Shown: positions 11,701-26,700, counted from the stretch's first letter. The stretch is DNA of 64,000 bases from Aporrectodea caliginosa (GCA_020284085.1 JACEVL010000143.1:1038746-1102745); one strand, 5' to 3'. Notes: generated by a model not told the origin, from the letters alone. A program made the numbers and translations.

Positions 11701-14700
11701 GTAAGGTTTGACTGCCACGTTGTTTCCTTGTGCTCCAGTTTGTCCTTCAACTGTTCCAGCTCCTGATAGGATTCCTGAAGTCGACTGTACTCTGACTTCA
11801 GCTGAATATTCTCACGGCGAGACCTGCAAAGAAAACAAAAATAAAACCGAGAACATTAAAAAAGGACAAAAGACACTTGATACTTACGCGATATTTTTCC
11901 TGAAACTGAACAATACATTTAACTCGAAAACCAAATATCTAACAGTTCTAAAATCCGAAATCCTTCAGTAGAATTTGACAATAAATCTAAATGACAACTA
12001 AGTTACTGATAGGCAGAAAGAAAATTGAAAAGCAATGGATTATTACAGCATTTAATTCTTAAACTTAACAATAATTAAGGTCACTAAGAGAAATTGGTAA
12101 ATTACACATTACGAATAGAATGGTATTTCATAGTGCTTTTCACTATTCTGCCACCCATCTCACTAGTCTGCCTCCAGCCCCTGCCATACTGCAGCTATTA
12201 ACCTAGGACAAAGGTGCCTTGTTGTCCATCCTTTTAGGTTTACTTGTCATTTTCTCTCATTCAAAACAGTCTATCCAATGACACTTCTCCAACTCTCTGA
12301 CTAATAGCACTCCTCAAAGACCACATTCTGCTAAGATCTACATCCACATTTCGGTGTGACCTTGCATGCGTTACAAATTTAATTAATAATAATAATACTC
12401 CTTTGAAACAAGGACATTTGTTTCCCACTGATTTATTACAGCACTGGATATGCAAATTCACCTCAAACTAACACTAGCTAAAAGAATTTACGAGCAAGAA
12501 GACGTTACTCACATCTTCATTTCAGATTCTATGACTTGGATCCGTTCCCGAAGTTGTGCACATTCATCTTTGAGAATGCAAAATTCAGCTGCAACAAAGA
12601 AAATCATCAGCAGCAGTATCACTAAGTGCACCCATACTCTATCCGATCAGTCTTTTCCAGCTTCAAGAAACCATCCAACCAGAATCAATTCACTTACCAG
12701 TCTCACAAAAATTACCAACTGCAATTATGAAATAATCTATAAATTCTGAGCTGTAAGAGTCTTAATGGATTTAATAAGCCATCAGAATAGTTTAACACAT
12801 GTAAATAGTAAAAGTTCTAGAACACATGACCCACCTCTGTTTTTTGCAGCCTCTCTCTGAATTTCTTGCTGTACAGTGCTCATGTTCTCGGCTCCAATAG
12901 TAGTTCCCCGCAGACGTTCATACTCCAGTTCTTCTTGAAGTGTTACTACACGTTCTGCAGCATAAAACAGATAATTCAAAGAAATTGAAATTACTGCATC
13001 AAAGCACTTATTTTCCATGGAGTAGTAGTACATCTGCTCCCCCTGTCTGGCTGATGCTAAATGAATTTCTGTTAAATACCTAAGTATTATACTCTTGTAA
13101 CCTACATATAATCAAAATTTTAGTAAGAATTCATACAGACTTGGTATTCAACTTAAATGACAGAACTTAGAAGCTCAACTTTGCTCTATGTGTATTATTG
13201 GTTCCTGTTCATCATGTTAAAACAGTAGCCAGAGTCTCTTACTAACATCTAATTATGAATATGTGTATGCTAAATCATTACTTGAATGGTGACATTCTAT
13301 CAATACTGAATAAGTCAAACTATAGTAGGCATATACGAAGTTTGAAGTTGAAACCTTCCACATTCTGGAGCTGTTTGTATCAGTCTAATGAGAACTTTGC
13401 ATTGAGTTATATTCACAGGAACGAAAAAGCATTTTTGTAATAACCAATATTTTCATCTTTTTAGTATTAGCATAAGAGTAATTTAACATTAAATTGCACT
13501 GACATCGTAACGCACCAAGCTTTCACGTCATGCAAAGTGATATTTTATGCTATCCGCTCTTGTCTGGTGTTTTGTACCGTAATATAGAAACTGAAGCAGC
13601 AGACGCCAAGATTCAGAACCCAGCCACTTTAAAACCAGAATGACTACAATAATTATCAGCAGAAATGACTTCATATTCGCAGTAGTTGTACAGCACACAA
13701 ACAAAGAACTGCTAAGACAGCTGACACAAATGTTGGACTTACGTCGCAGTTTTTCCACTTCATCCGCACTCTGCTTGGCTGACTGTTGGGCATCATCAAG
13801 CTGCTCTGAAATGAGAAACAGGAGATCGTTTGCAGTGAATATCAAACATTTAATTGAAGTATGCTTTGAAAAACAAACAGATACACAGCTCTGAGATAAT
13901 TTTTAAACTCAATGCATTGCACGAAAAAGTGGAAGTATGTAATTTCAAATGAAGAGAGTGGAGATGACATTCAAATAGCATTAAACATCTACAGCAAAGG
14001 CCATCACCAAAATCAGCCACACCACAAGCAACTATGAATTACAATATGATGGGAAGTGTTCTGCGCATAATCAAAGACACAGAAAAACCCACAAACCATG
14101 GCTCAAACACAGAACAAGACACTGAGATATACTTAGCTCAGGTGAAAGCAGTTTTAGTAAACTGCAACTGGGGAATAAGGAAGTCTACTACTATCAAAAC
14201 AGAATCATGTACTTGCAATAAATAGTGGTCTCACAATTAATAGGTAGGAATTATTCAAAAGCAGTGGTAATAAAAAGGTAGCTAAAGGTAGGTAAACTCT
14301 GACACCATGTTTAATTTCTTCATTTATTTACTAACATTCAGGGTTCCAGGGATAGTTCTTCATATGTGCTCATGTGCATTTATTATTAATAATATGACAA
14401 ATGTGCTGAACAGTAATTTTCACACATTATAATTTCACAATGAATTAGACAGAATTTTAACTAATAACACACATAAGTTATGCACAAACTAGCATATGAA
14501 CCTATTTTTTGCATGTACTGTAATTACTTAATGTGATTAATTAATTCTGTGTAAAGGAAATGCATGCTCGTCAATGCAATCATTCAAACCTGCATCTATC
14601 ACAAACAGACTAATGAACCAGTGCACCATAAAGCATTACCAAAGACAACTAACTCGACAACCGTACATTCAGAAACAACTATCAAAGGTTTATTTTCTCG

Positions 14701-17700
14701 TCAAAGAAACGTATTAGCATAAATAGTTATTCAGATTTGTAATCAACAAAGACAACAGTAACCACAGGTTTATAAAAGTAAAATGTCAGCTAAAGCACTG
14801 AATTGCACAACACGTGCAAAGCATATTGTAAAATTCTGCTCAAAACCTGAATCCTGGTTACCTAAAACCCGCATAAACAAGCTAACTGAAATAAACGAAA
14901 CAGTCCCGTTATAAAAGGCAGCAAATAAAACAAAACAAAACTATAAAGGCCACCAACACCAGCTTCCAGTCATTCAGACGGAATATAAGCAGCTGCCATT
15001 ACAAATACTTTTCACTACATCCGTTAATCAGTGTGCTATAACTGGTTTGAATAACAGTAATAACCTGCACCACAATTGTCTCAAAGCTCTTCATTACTGG
15101 TTAATAAGATGCAAACTTACAATATCCAATCTGCTTCATGATCTGACAGAGTAAATATTTTAAATACAGCACAGGAAACAAAAGCCTTTCTTATAAACGA
15201 ATATATTATACAATGTGCACAACTTCCTACAGTGCATCTGCATGTAAACATTTATATACCTCATTTTGTGGTTCTCATAAAGGTGCCATACATATACATG
15301 CTTGTCTAATTTAAAATACAACAATCATTGGTAACAAATCAGTTTTCCAATTCTTTTATTTGAAAGCAAGACTAATGTTCAAGACAAAAACTAAACCTAA
15401 ATTTCTGCATAGTAACACTCAGAGCCATAAACTACAGTTAATTTAACCCTTTAGCAACGAGCTGCATTGGTTTCCATGCATTCTAGTACACGCTCGTCGT
15501 TAAAGGGTTAACACAGAACTGCCAGACTTGTATTCTGCTGACCCTGAGATCTGTTTTACAGTTTTTCTGAATTTCATGCAGACATTGAACATACACGTTT
15601 TAGGTAACACATGTCAACACAAATGTCAAAATCCTATGCCACATACAACACGACCTGCAACGAGCAGAGATCAACACCAAACGTTTGCTATCCAACAGTC
15701 ATTTCATAGCTCTTGTAAATGAGGATCAGTGCACAAATTAGTATATAATATTATTTCTATACAGGTCCACTACTACATGCATCAAAAGCTCTTTGAAATC
15801 ACGGTTACAATACAACAGCTTTTCCACAATAATAATTGTAGCTTGAGCAATTTCAGGTACACCTATTATATTAAACACAGAATAGTTCATTTCAAGTAAA
15901 CTTTTACCCAAAAAACACAAGTGAAACATATCCAGGTATAACAAATCTAAATACAATTACTAAAGTATAAAGCAGCTTCTGACATAACGAAAACAGTAAA
16001 CTGTCTGCACATGGAAAATAAGTCTATATTTTTTCAAGAAGATATTTTCAAAACTCGACAGTGAAAAATGAAAACAATTTATGTCAGAAAGAGTTTCGTT
16101 TTCCTGATCTCTAACTAAAATGTTCAGCCCAAAAGGCACACACAAATACACAAACACTGGCTCAGGAAGGATTTAAAGCATTCACACCATAAGAACAGAT
16201 TTTATGGAAAACATTATCAACATCATCTGCTTAACGCTATAGGAAGTAATGAACACCCCCAACTCAGATGCAAGTATGCCTGCTTGTTGTCAAAAGCAAA
16301 CCTGATTTATCACTAAATTTAGCAAGCAGAGCCATCCTGCAGCTGAAGAAACCCCAGGTGGTTAAAAAAATGCAGAGGAAAAGAAACTTTTAGAATTCGT
16401 TGATTCAACAGTAAGCCTGCCGTTTAACAAGTAGCCATTACTGCAGAAATACAACATCATTCATTCAGCTTCCACTTTGTTCCTCCAATAGACTTGACCT
16501 CTTGGTTCCCCATACTAGAACTGCTATGGCTCAATCTCGATCCTTTGCTTCAACTGGTCCATCTCTTTGGAATGCGCTTTCTCCATCTGTTCGCTCTACA
16601 ATTCTATCTAGCAGTCTCTCTTCTTCCTTCGCTTTTCTCAAAACCTGCTTCTTTTCACGAGGCCTTGCACACTGGGAGCGCTTCTGCACGGTTCACCCTG
16701 CTAGAGGTGCTTTATAAATGCTTAAATACAATACAATACAATACAACATATTGAACCAGTAGCTATTTAGGCTCAGTTTGCTATGAGCCACATAGCAGCA
16801 TCATTTTATACTCTTCAAAAGGCAAGCAATGCATATGAAATCAAGAAAAGACCATCCTATCAAAATAGTCTATGAGGCATAATTGGGATTATAACTAGAA
16901 ACGTCGCTGAGCACAAAATCTGGTGTGGAAATGACATGAGTTACAACGTCCTGAAATGCTGCGTGCACTCTAAGCAAGGGCACAGTTGCACCAATCAGAA
17001 AACTTCTATCAAAATCAACTGCTGAAGCAGTGAAACAGGTTCATCTAACACTGAGCAAACAGAAAGCAATAAATATATGTAACCACCCATCTTCCTACCT
17101 ACGCACATTCACATACATCTGCAGAGGCACACTGAAACATCAAGACATTGCACTCTGTACATAAGTGAATGACATATCAAAAAGTACAACTCTCAACAAC
17201 TGGAAGAGTGGGGCAGCATCAAATTTCTATTGTATCACGTTGTACCACAAAGTTCGAAAACAAGCCCAAACAGTACGATAATAGAATTAGAAATTAGAAT
17301 TAGTGACGAGTAGGAAAGTACATTATCGTAGTACCACTGTTACAGCTATAAAGTTCATAGCTAGTGTTATACATACTTATTAGCAAATATTTATAACACT
17401 AGAAATGAGCATTGTAGCTGTAACAGTGGTGTGCATGACAGTATGTCTTGTAAATGCAGTGTGCAGCATAACCACATCTTTGCTGGAGATGTACACTTCC
17501 AATTTAAGGCTAGAGTTAATTCATTTTGAAAACAGGATGTGATGAAAAAGCAAATACACACCGATAGTATAAAGAATTAAAGATGCATGCGAAAGTAAAC
17601 AGCACCTACGGTGAACACTCTGATTAAATGGGACAATCTACCAACAGCATTACATGCCCAAACAACACCAAGAAACAATGGCACTGTGTAATTTAGTCAC

Positions 17701-20700
17701 TGTTTCTTACTTAACACTTATAAGCAACGAAAATCATCAAAGAATAAAATGCCAAATGCTGCATGATCAAATGACTTACAATTAAATGCCACATAACCAA
17801 ATTCTACACACATTATTACAACTATTCTTATTACTACTACTATTACTGAAAAAATCTGTAATGCACAAAGTCACATGAATACTTGAAAACTTGTCAGAAA
17901 TAGTGAGTTTTGAGCCATTTCCTATAGGAAGATTAAGAGCTTTGGAGAAAAATTGCTAAACTAGAAACTCATTATACGATGCCTTCATAATAGCACAAAT
18001 TCTGATATAACACAGTCAGGGATATAGATCCCCAAAATAGTTCTACAGAAAATAAATACTTCACAACATGATCTCACTATAACGTGGCTTCTGATATGGC
18101 TCCCAAAGACAGCATTATAATGAGTTTCTGGTGTAGTTGATTGTAGCCACATTGTATTGTTTTGTATCTATCAATTTATATAGCGCCTCTCGCAGTGCAC
18201 ACCAATCAGAGGCGCTTATAATCTAGTATTCTGTCCATCTCATTCTGACTCCACCGAGGACATCTCTGGGAGGGGTTGTCTTTCCTCTTCTCTGACTCTG
18301 GAACTCTCTTCTGGCAAACGTTCAATCTGCTTCCTGTTTCGACTTTCAGACGTCGACTAAAACCTCACCTCTTCCTTTACTCATTTTCTCAGCAGGCTGT
18401 TTCCAATTCTTCTCGTATACTCTTCTTGGCTTTTGACCAGACTCACCATGGAATTTGGCTTGCAAAACGACTTGACCACGTAGGGACCATGGAAAGCACA
18501 CGAGTCCATGTAAGTAAGATCACATACATACATACAGTTCAGATTTGCCAAAACTGATCCACACATACACGTGTGCAGACACTGAAGTCACATCTACACG
18601 AAACACCTACACAGAAAGATACATAAAACTAAACTGTACTTGTGCACATACAATGTGCACCATTAACAGTCTTTTCCACCACATGATCGTTTCCCAAATG
18701 TCAATAACAACACACATCTGAAGACACGAGTTCAAGTAGCGAAAATTGGAAAACTCTGCTAACATCTCGCTTACAAAGAATACAAAAAATAGCCACGTGA
18801 CTGCAAAAAACTTATAAAAAACAATTCTACCACCTGCAAAGAACTAATACAACCTTGAAATCGAATATTTGCTTAGTCATAAGACTGATCATGGAAACAA
18901 CATGATACTAAAAGTCAACAACGGCCAATAATGGCTTAATGAAACAGAGTGTTAACCCCGGTGCAACAGTTTAAATTAGCAATCTTGCACTTAACGTACA
19001 TGCAATCAATGGAAACGTGGAAACCTTAAAAGCATGCTCAATTTAACAACAATAATCACTTGAAGACATCAAGACAACACAAACCATGTCTAACAAATAA
19101 TATCATTTAGCATTTGTTAAACTACGCCTGAATAAGATGCCTAACAAATACATAGATCTGTTTTGCAAATCATTTCAGTAATATTAAATATTCATTCAAT
19201 TATAAAACTGTTTACATAGCTTAAATAATCAAATTATAAGGGCATGGCTCCATTGGTGACAATACTATTACCACAGTAATCAAATGTAATTTTAAAATTA
19301 CTGTCACAACCATTTAGCAGCATTTCCAAAAGAAAGCAATCAGATGAGAAAAGAAATGGTACATTCAGAATTTTTTATGCATACCGGTCTAACTCAACCA
19401 TTTTTCAGTAAAATTTTGACAACGCAGAAATGTTTCCACTGTATTAGTGAAGTGTCCAATGCCCAACAGACCAGTTTTAAAACTCCCAGCACAAACAATT
19501 TCCTCACAAAAGTTCACAAAACAAGAAGCCCCAAAATTGTCAGTTTCATCCTGTAAGTATGTAGCCAATTTTCAGTCCAATTATCCAGGTTGTTTCGCGA
19601 TTTCCTGATATCGTTTGATTGCTGGATCCTTGATTAGAGTCGACGTGACGCACTGGATCTGTTCCATTGGTTGAAGGCAGCAGAAACGACAAACAGAATG
19701 AAAAAGCATCCATCCAAGCAGCATGCAGAAAACACGAAATAATACAAAACACGGAAACAAGTCATATTTAAAGCACACAGACACACAGGCACTTCAGACA
19801 ACGAAAACCGACTACTATCGCGTGAGCATTTGCCAGTGTCCGATGCTAATAAGCCAATACACAATTACGTATCAATGCAACTACCGTACATGCACACAAC
19901 AGGCACAAAACAAAATTATGTAGCTGACTGATTCAAGTGAGTAAGAAGTCAATCTAAATGCAGTAAATTAGCTACTTGTTTCTGAATATCATGAGCACAT
20001 TGCAAGATGCCTCTTAAAAATCATGTTTACAAAGTTTCTAGTGTGATTCCTAAATTCTTCCTTTGGGATTCTTGAAAATTTGCAAATTAAGCATAACTGT
20101 GAAATAAATGAAGAAGCAGTGTAAAAATCCACTTCCATGCTGAAAGGTGGCAAATAAATCAAATCAAAGCATCTACAAGTGGTTTCAATTCAAAGATTGC
20201 TGCATTACATTAAAGTGTGCACTTATATACTGTTGCTTTCTAAAACTAGTTAAACTGTTAGGGTCTTATTTATTCTAGCTAAATTAAGTAAGTAAGCCAC
20301 AACAGACAGATTAGTACTAAAGACAGGCACAGAGAACACCACAAAAAGCAAAAACTATCACAAGAATAAACAAAAGACCAGGACAGACAGTGAAAACATT
20401 GCAATAAAGAAATGCAACAAATGGTTGTTACCTCTAAGACTCAGTATCTCGTTATTCAGTTCATCGCTGTTTGTCTGTGCTTTGATAACTTTGTCTAAAA
20501 CAAAAGTGGACAATCAACACTTAATTCCCGTTGTATAAAAATTTAGACCTGTAAAGTCAGTAACTGCATAAAAACTAAGGAGACACGTATATTCAGTCAA
20601 TGTATAAGAACTAATGTGACACATATATGTACAGCCAGTCAATACATAAGAAATAAGGGAACAACTACACCAAGTAAATGCATAAGAACTACGGAGACTT

Positions 20701-23700
20701 AAAGCCAGTGTTTCCGTTAGTCCAAAAAGAGGACGTATTTAAGCCCTGGCCTATAATTGTTTTGGACGTAGCTCATGTATTTCGGCTATCACATGAAAAA
20801 TTTGGACGTTTTGGACGTTTTTTACGGACGTAAAAACGGCCATTTGGGCGTTAACGGAAACACTGCTTACAGCTAGTCAATGTATAGGTACTGATGAGAA
20901 ATAATATTTCATACAATTTTAGTGGCTGTAGTCATATTTTCATCAGCATCATACAGTACCATAGTCTCAGCGAAAGACACGAACAGAGCGTGGGAAAAGT
21001 GTGATGGAATGAAACTTGCATAGAAGGCATATATGATTTCTAATAATAATTATGAGAAAATAGACATAATCTCTAAGACTTCAGACCTTATTTTTCGTGT
21101 GTGCATGCTTGTGCACACTAGGGTGGAGCTTATTTTGGAACTTTTGAAATTTGATGTTCTTACCCTCTCAGTTTGTTCCTATATATGAAATAAAAAATCA
21201 GGCAAAATATGAGCACAATTGAACAATATTTAGGGGTAGCTCAATAACAGTAAAGTTTCTCATACTCCAAAGCTGCGGCTGCCCTTCTATTGACTGATGC
21301 CATAGCTTAATTATCGTGATAAATTAGGAACGTAGTTTTATCTACTAGTAGTCTAGTAAATTTACACTTTCTCTAATAATTATATTCACAATTTCACAGC
21401 ATACAATCATCAATTCACTCAGAATTTCAGATTCCATTATTTAGCTGGCAATGCAAAATTTCAATGAATTCATAGTCCAGACATGTTCAGACTTGCCCAA
21501 TGCCTACTGTTTGGACTGACTCTGCTTACTAAGCAACACAGTGTTGCAGCAGTACTATATATATGACTGTATGTTTAATAGCTTGACTCTTGAGGCATTG
21601 TTCTCAGTTATTAATACATAATGCATTAATGCAACAGTTGCAACTCTTTACATTTATTGTCTTGATTTTCCAATTTCCAAATATAGATTTATGTAATTTT
21701 GCTAATTGACTAATATCCAATATACATCGGTGAGCGAAATTACTATTATTTTAAATGTTTTAAGTGTAAATAGTAATTAGTAAATAGATAAATAGACAGA
21801 TATTTAAATGGGAATTTGTGCAGTGTTCAAAGTGTGCATGGCAGCCACATCTTCTCCGGAGGTCTCACTCTTCAAACGCTTCCAGGAATACTGGGGATTT
21901 ATAGACACAGACAAGTATGAACCAGAGGTTGCAGCCGATGATGTGGCAAGTCTAGTGGAAGACGTAAAGCAAGGCACCATCGATTACGCCCACAAGCATC
22001 TTGAACAGAGTCAGCCTAGAGACGACTATAAAGAATTCTTGGAACTTGTGATTATCTTTCTCGGTGCTGCTCCTGCCAGAGGAGTGCGATTCATGTCACC
22101 CGGAGCAAATTTGCAAAGTGATATACAGTCTCAAAATCTGGATGTTCAGGGCACAATTCAAACTGACTCCTGCAGAACAGAGAGGACTACGTGATGTGTG
22201 TGTGTTCGCAGTACGTGTCTACTTGAAAGCTTGGATCTCTGCGCCTCAAGCATCAGGTGCGCCGTACAGTGACCTGCTACTGCTGAAGACACTAACTGAT
22301 TACTCATCGATCCATTCGGACATATCAAAGTCCACATCAGTCAAGTTTTCCAATCACTTGTGGTACTTGTCACAAGAACTGGTTAGTTTAGCTTTTTTCG
22401 ACCGTCAGGTCAGTTCGTCAACCAAGAGACTGATGGTGAGTGCCATGCAGAGCGAAGAAAACCAAGATCAGGATCATTCCAAGGAATCCAAGCGAATTAA
22501 TGTTGATCTTTATTCATTCAAGGACAAGAACTTAGAAGATTTCGTCACAGCAAATTCAATGACACTGATCCAAATGATAGAACTTCCAAATGGATTTCTC
22601 GCGGTTGATCCGGACTTGTGGGAGGACAGAGACGACTACAAGCAAGCTGCAGAAACAGTCGAGTCTCTGAAAGTTGTCAACGACCACGCTGAACGTGGAG
22701 TGGCACTCATTCAGGAGTACAGTGGATTAATAACCCTTGATGAAACACAGCTTCAATTCCTGCTGCAAGTTGTCGAGGACCATCGCAGAATGCTCCCTGA
22801 TAGCAGGAAACAGACTCTGTCCGGTCTGCCATTAACACAATAAATTCAGATTTGTGATGAACATTGTAAGACTGATTGTAAGACTGATTCTGTCAGAAAA
22901 TGAATAAAGAATTCACTAGTATTAACTATTAAATGTGTTTAGTGATCACTGATCACTGATCAAAAATAAATACTGTGTTGTTTAAAATAAATTCAGATAT
23001 ATTTGCAATTCATTGAGTTTTGGTAATTTCCTTAATCTTTGAGGCACTTGAGCTACCCCTAAACATAAGCATTTATTGCTCAAAATTTTTATACAGTGCT
23101 TCTATATTATAAGGAACAGATTTGGGGGTAAGACTTTCAAAAATTAAATTTCTAATTTTTTCTATTTAATAAGCTCCACCCTAGTGCACACACGTTTAGT
23201 TTCAGCTATGAGAAAATAGAGTGTTCGCAAATAAGACTTAATTAGAAACATAACATTTTTTGAGGAGGTCATAAACTAACCCTGAAGTCGACCTATTTCA
23301 GTTTGGTTGCCCAGTTGCATAAGCTCGGTTCTGGTTGGCTTACGTTCTATGAGAAGTGTCTCAGATGCCACTGAATCTGACGGCAGAGAACCAGCGGCCT
23401 CACCTAAGCTGATCTCTTCTAGCTTCCTGTATTGCTTCAACTGCACTTCCAAATCAGCCACTTGGTCTGTGTTGTACAAAAAGAGTTTCAAGACATAGCA
23501 ACATAAGCAATGTACAAAAGAATGCAAAACATTCAAAATTCTAAAAAATATTATGAAGACTATGAATAACTTAAATTCATTTAAAATTTCCTACATCAAA
23601 AGCTTATAAGAACGTAAAACAACTTTAAATATTAATCTATCTCCGAAGTAAATATCAACTGTCTCTTCTAGCGTAAAATTATCTGCAAACGATGTAAATC

Positions 23701-26700
23701 AAAATGCCATGAATTGTTGAAAATTAGTTTATGAATAGATTTCCCTTCATGTGACAGATAGGAGGTTATCAAGATGGATGTGAGTGAAAAAAAGGACAAA
23801 ATCTAAATAAGCCCGAGCTACATGCAAAGTACAGTAACAGCTGGTATAAAATCCAAGACAGCCTGAATATATATATATATAAATATATATATGTAGCTCA
23901 CACATATATATATATATATGATCTGAAATAATGGAAAACATTATAGGAACTTAATTCTGCTACAAAATGCACTTCAGCACTCTGTAGCAGAATCATCAGT
24001 AGAATTTTTGATTTACTGCTTCTCTTTATTAGCCAGCACTGCGGTTCAGTTTCTGAAGTACAATGCCCAGAATCTTAAAATACGTAGACACTCCTTTCAC
24101 ACACACCTTGCCAGTGCCTTGCAAGTTCTGCATTGTTCTTTAATTGTTTCTGCAGCTCACTCAGTTGACCTGCAACATACACAATGTGCTTCTTACTCAC
24201 AGTTAATCATCCAAATTGTTCCATCAATTCTAAGACAGACAAAATCTGTCCACAATCTACACAGCAAACACTAATAAGTAGTACCTAGAACCAAATAAAA
24301 TAAATATCGCCGATTAAACGGACTGAAGCCAGAAAAAAGCAGGCCAAATATCCGGATTCGGAAATTGGCAAAAAATGCCAATCGGTCACAGTGTCACACC
24401 CTAAACCTAAAACATCAGTGCCTGACCAAAGTTTAAACTCTAGCTACTTGAATATGACAATTCTTTATAAACCATGAGACAAGTGAAAGTTAAAGTGAGG
24501 TTTGCAATAGATGAGTCGTACTTGATCTAACTACAGACAGAGTCAGGTATTAAGAAAAGACTTACTGTTGAGGTCGGCCACAGCTGACGCAACCATTTCA
24601 TTAAGGTGAATGTCTGAAAGCCTCAGTTGTTCTGCACATATACAAAAATAACAACACTGTACTCAAGTAGTAGTGAAATGAAGCCAGATATAATATGTCA
24701 CCCACGACATCCAAATCAACAGCACTTAACCAGACAAGATCATAAACTCGGTATAGCTTCTCATTCTGTTCCTTAAACCAGGATTTGTCATCTGCAACTT
24801 GATTTTATTTTGACTGCCAATTAGACAACCTCCAATATCCATGGTTTAGAACTTTATAGGAAGTCTAATAATCTAATCTAGCAAACCCAGCTATGATGAG
24901 GACACTGAGTGCAAACTGTCAGTGGTTACGTTAGAGGCAGAGGTGAGAATGTCATTCAACCTCATATGTTTAAACTAAGAAAAATGAAATTGTTAATTCT
25001 CCATGCCTATGGTGCCTCTTAATAATAATAATAATATCTTTTCTTTAATAAGCGCCTGACAAACGCACTGCGTTGTACATTTACATGTTATGCAATTTAA
25101 ATCTTAACTACTAACAGAACAGACAGCCTGCAATACACGGCACTAATAGCAGCCTACAAAGCATATCCGCCCAACGGGGCTCGAACTCGGTACCTCTCGC
25201 TCTCTGTCCAGATGTTATCCAGTGCGCTATCGGGCCCCCTCTTTAGGCTAGCTCGTGGGACTGCTCTTCTTCCAATCTAATTTAATCTAATCTAGAGACT
25301 TCATAAACAAGTACAGTTATTCTGAAATGAAATCAGTCTACGCTCTACAGATATGTCAGTATCGTTCAGTTCAGAAAGAAAGAAACAAAAAGTCAATCAA
25401 TGGTTGTTCTGAAACCAGACCTTTCACACATATGACAGGACTTGACAATTTAATGATGAGTAGCATGGTTTCCCAATCACTTTTAGCACACTTGCGTTGT
25501 TAGTGTTAAGTTGGAAAGATAAAAAATAGAAACTTTAAAATGACATAACTAAGTAAAATTAGAAGACCATGTCAATATAAGAACCTTCTAGGGAGCTGAT
25601 TCGTGAAGCCTGTATCAGCGTTTCTGAGTTTGCATTATCAAGCTCCTCTGTAAATAAGTAAAATCAAACACACAGATCAGTCAAGGGTTACTGGAAATTC
25701 ACTGCCTATGCTTGTCAGCAGCAAAATGCTATTCATATACAGTTTTCAAACTCATAGGGTCACCATGTTAAGAACACAGTCTTCTTTGAAACATGCTTAA
25801 AGTGCATGTGTATGTTTGTGATTTAGGTAGAAATGTATGTATAAAAATTAAAACTCAACTCAGACAGACGGTCAGTAAATATAGAGATAGTGACATAATA
25901 ATTACGTAACAGAGGAAAATCTTAAATTTTTAGGGTCATTGCTACGGTTGTCAAAATCTTCCAACCATCCGCTTAACTTCGGTTAAGCAAATAGAATAAG
26001 TCAGATGTACTGAACAAAAGTGCATCTAGAATAAATACTGCCAACGTGTACTTATTTAATAACTGCATTCTAAATCTTCCAACCATCATGTTAGCTTCTG
26101 TTAAGCAAATAGCTTAAGTCAGATGTATTGAACAAAAGTGCATAGAATAAATACTGCCAATCTGTACTCACTTTGCAGCTTTGATATGAGTTGTTGACTG
26201 TTCTCAAGCTTAGCAGAACAGCTATCTAGCTGACCTGAGGTTCACAAAAGAAACAAATTATCACAATTATAAGTCAGCACATCCTCTATCATCCCAAAAT
26301 GTGTGCTTACAGATTTCGTCTTCATGATACAAAGATTATTATTATTATTACAATACAGCGAAGAATTGGTCTGGATAAAGGAGGCGACAATAATCATCTT
26401 TGTTATGACTCAGCATCGTTAAGCAGCAACTAACCAAACCAGAGAAAATTGCATCGTTAGATTTGTAGAGAACTGAAGAATATACAGAAGTTAATTCCCA
26501 AGATGTATCTCATTCCATATTTATATCATATTCACATTTTACAATCATTCCATCCTAACAGTTGTAATAAAAATGTAAAGATTACAAAAATGTCTTCTTG
26601 ATTTATTTACCAGAATGTGCACCAACAGAACAACATTGATGTTTGATTGATGAATGGTGCTTTCCATTAATATGACTTGCTAATGACATATTTGGACAAC

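Larger units (their letters stand above)
13806..20431. other. SLMAP intron 21 (6.6 kb)
   Basis: Long AT-rich intron holding a TTAA-flanked mini-palindrome (15443-15511), two LINE 3' fragments (about 16458-16745 and 18150-18440), an inverted repeat (17333-17430) and an isolated exon-like segment (19581-19658). The remaining stretches show no gene or named repeat. Confidence 0.7.

Noticed and set aside
21808..22843. A host gene nested in the SLMAP intron
   Set aside because: It lies wholly inside precise terminal inverted repeats with 8-bp duplications and is frameshifted.
25140..25243. tRNA gene on the minus strand
   Set aside because: Good B box but no consistent full cloverleaf, and a SINE body with an (ATT)n tail follows.
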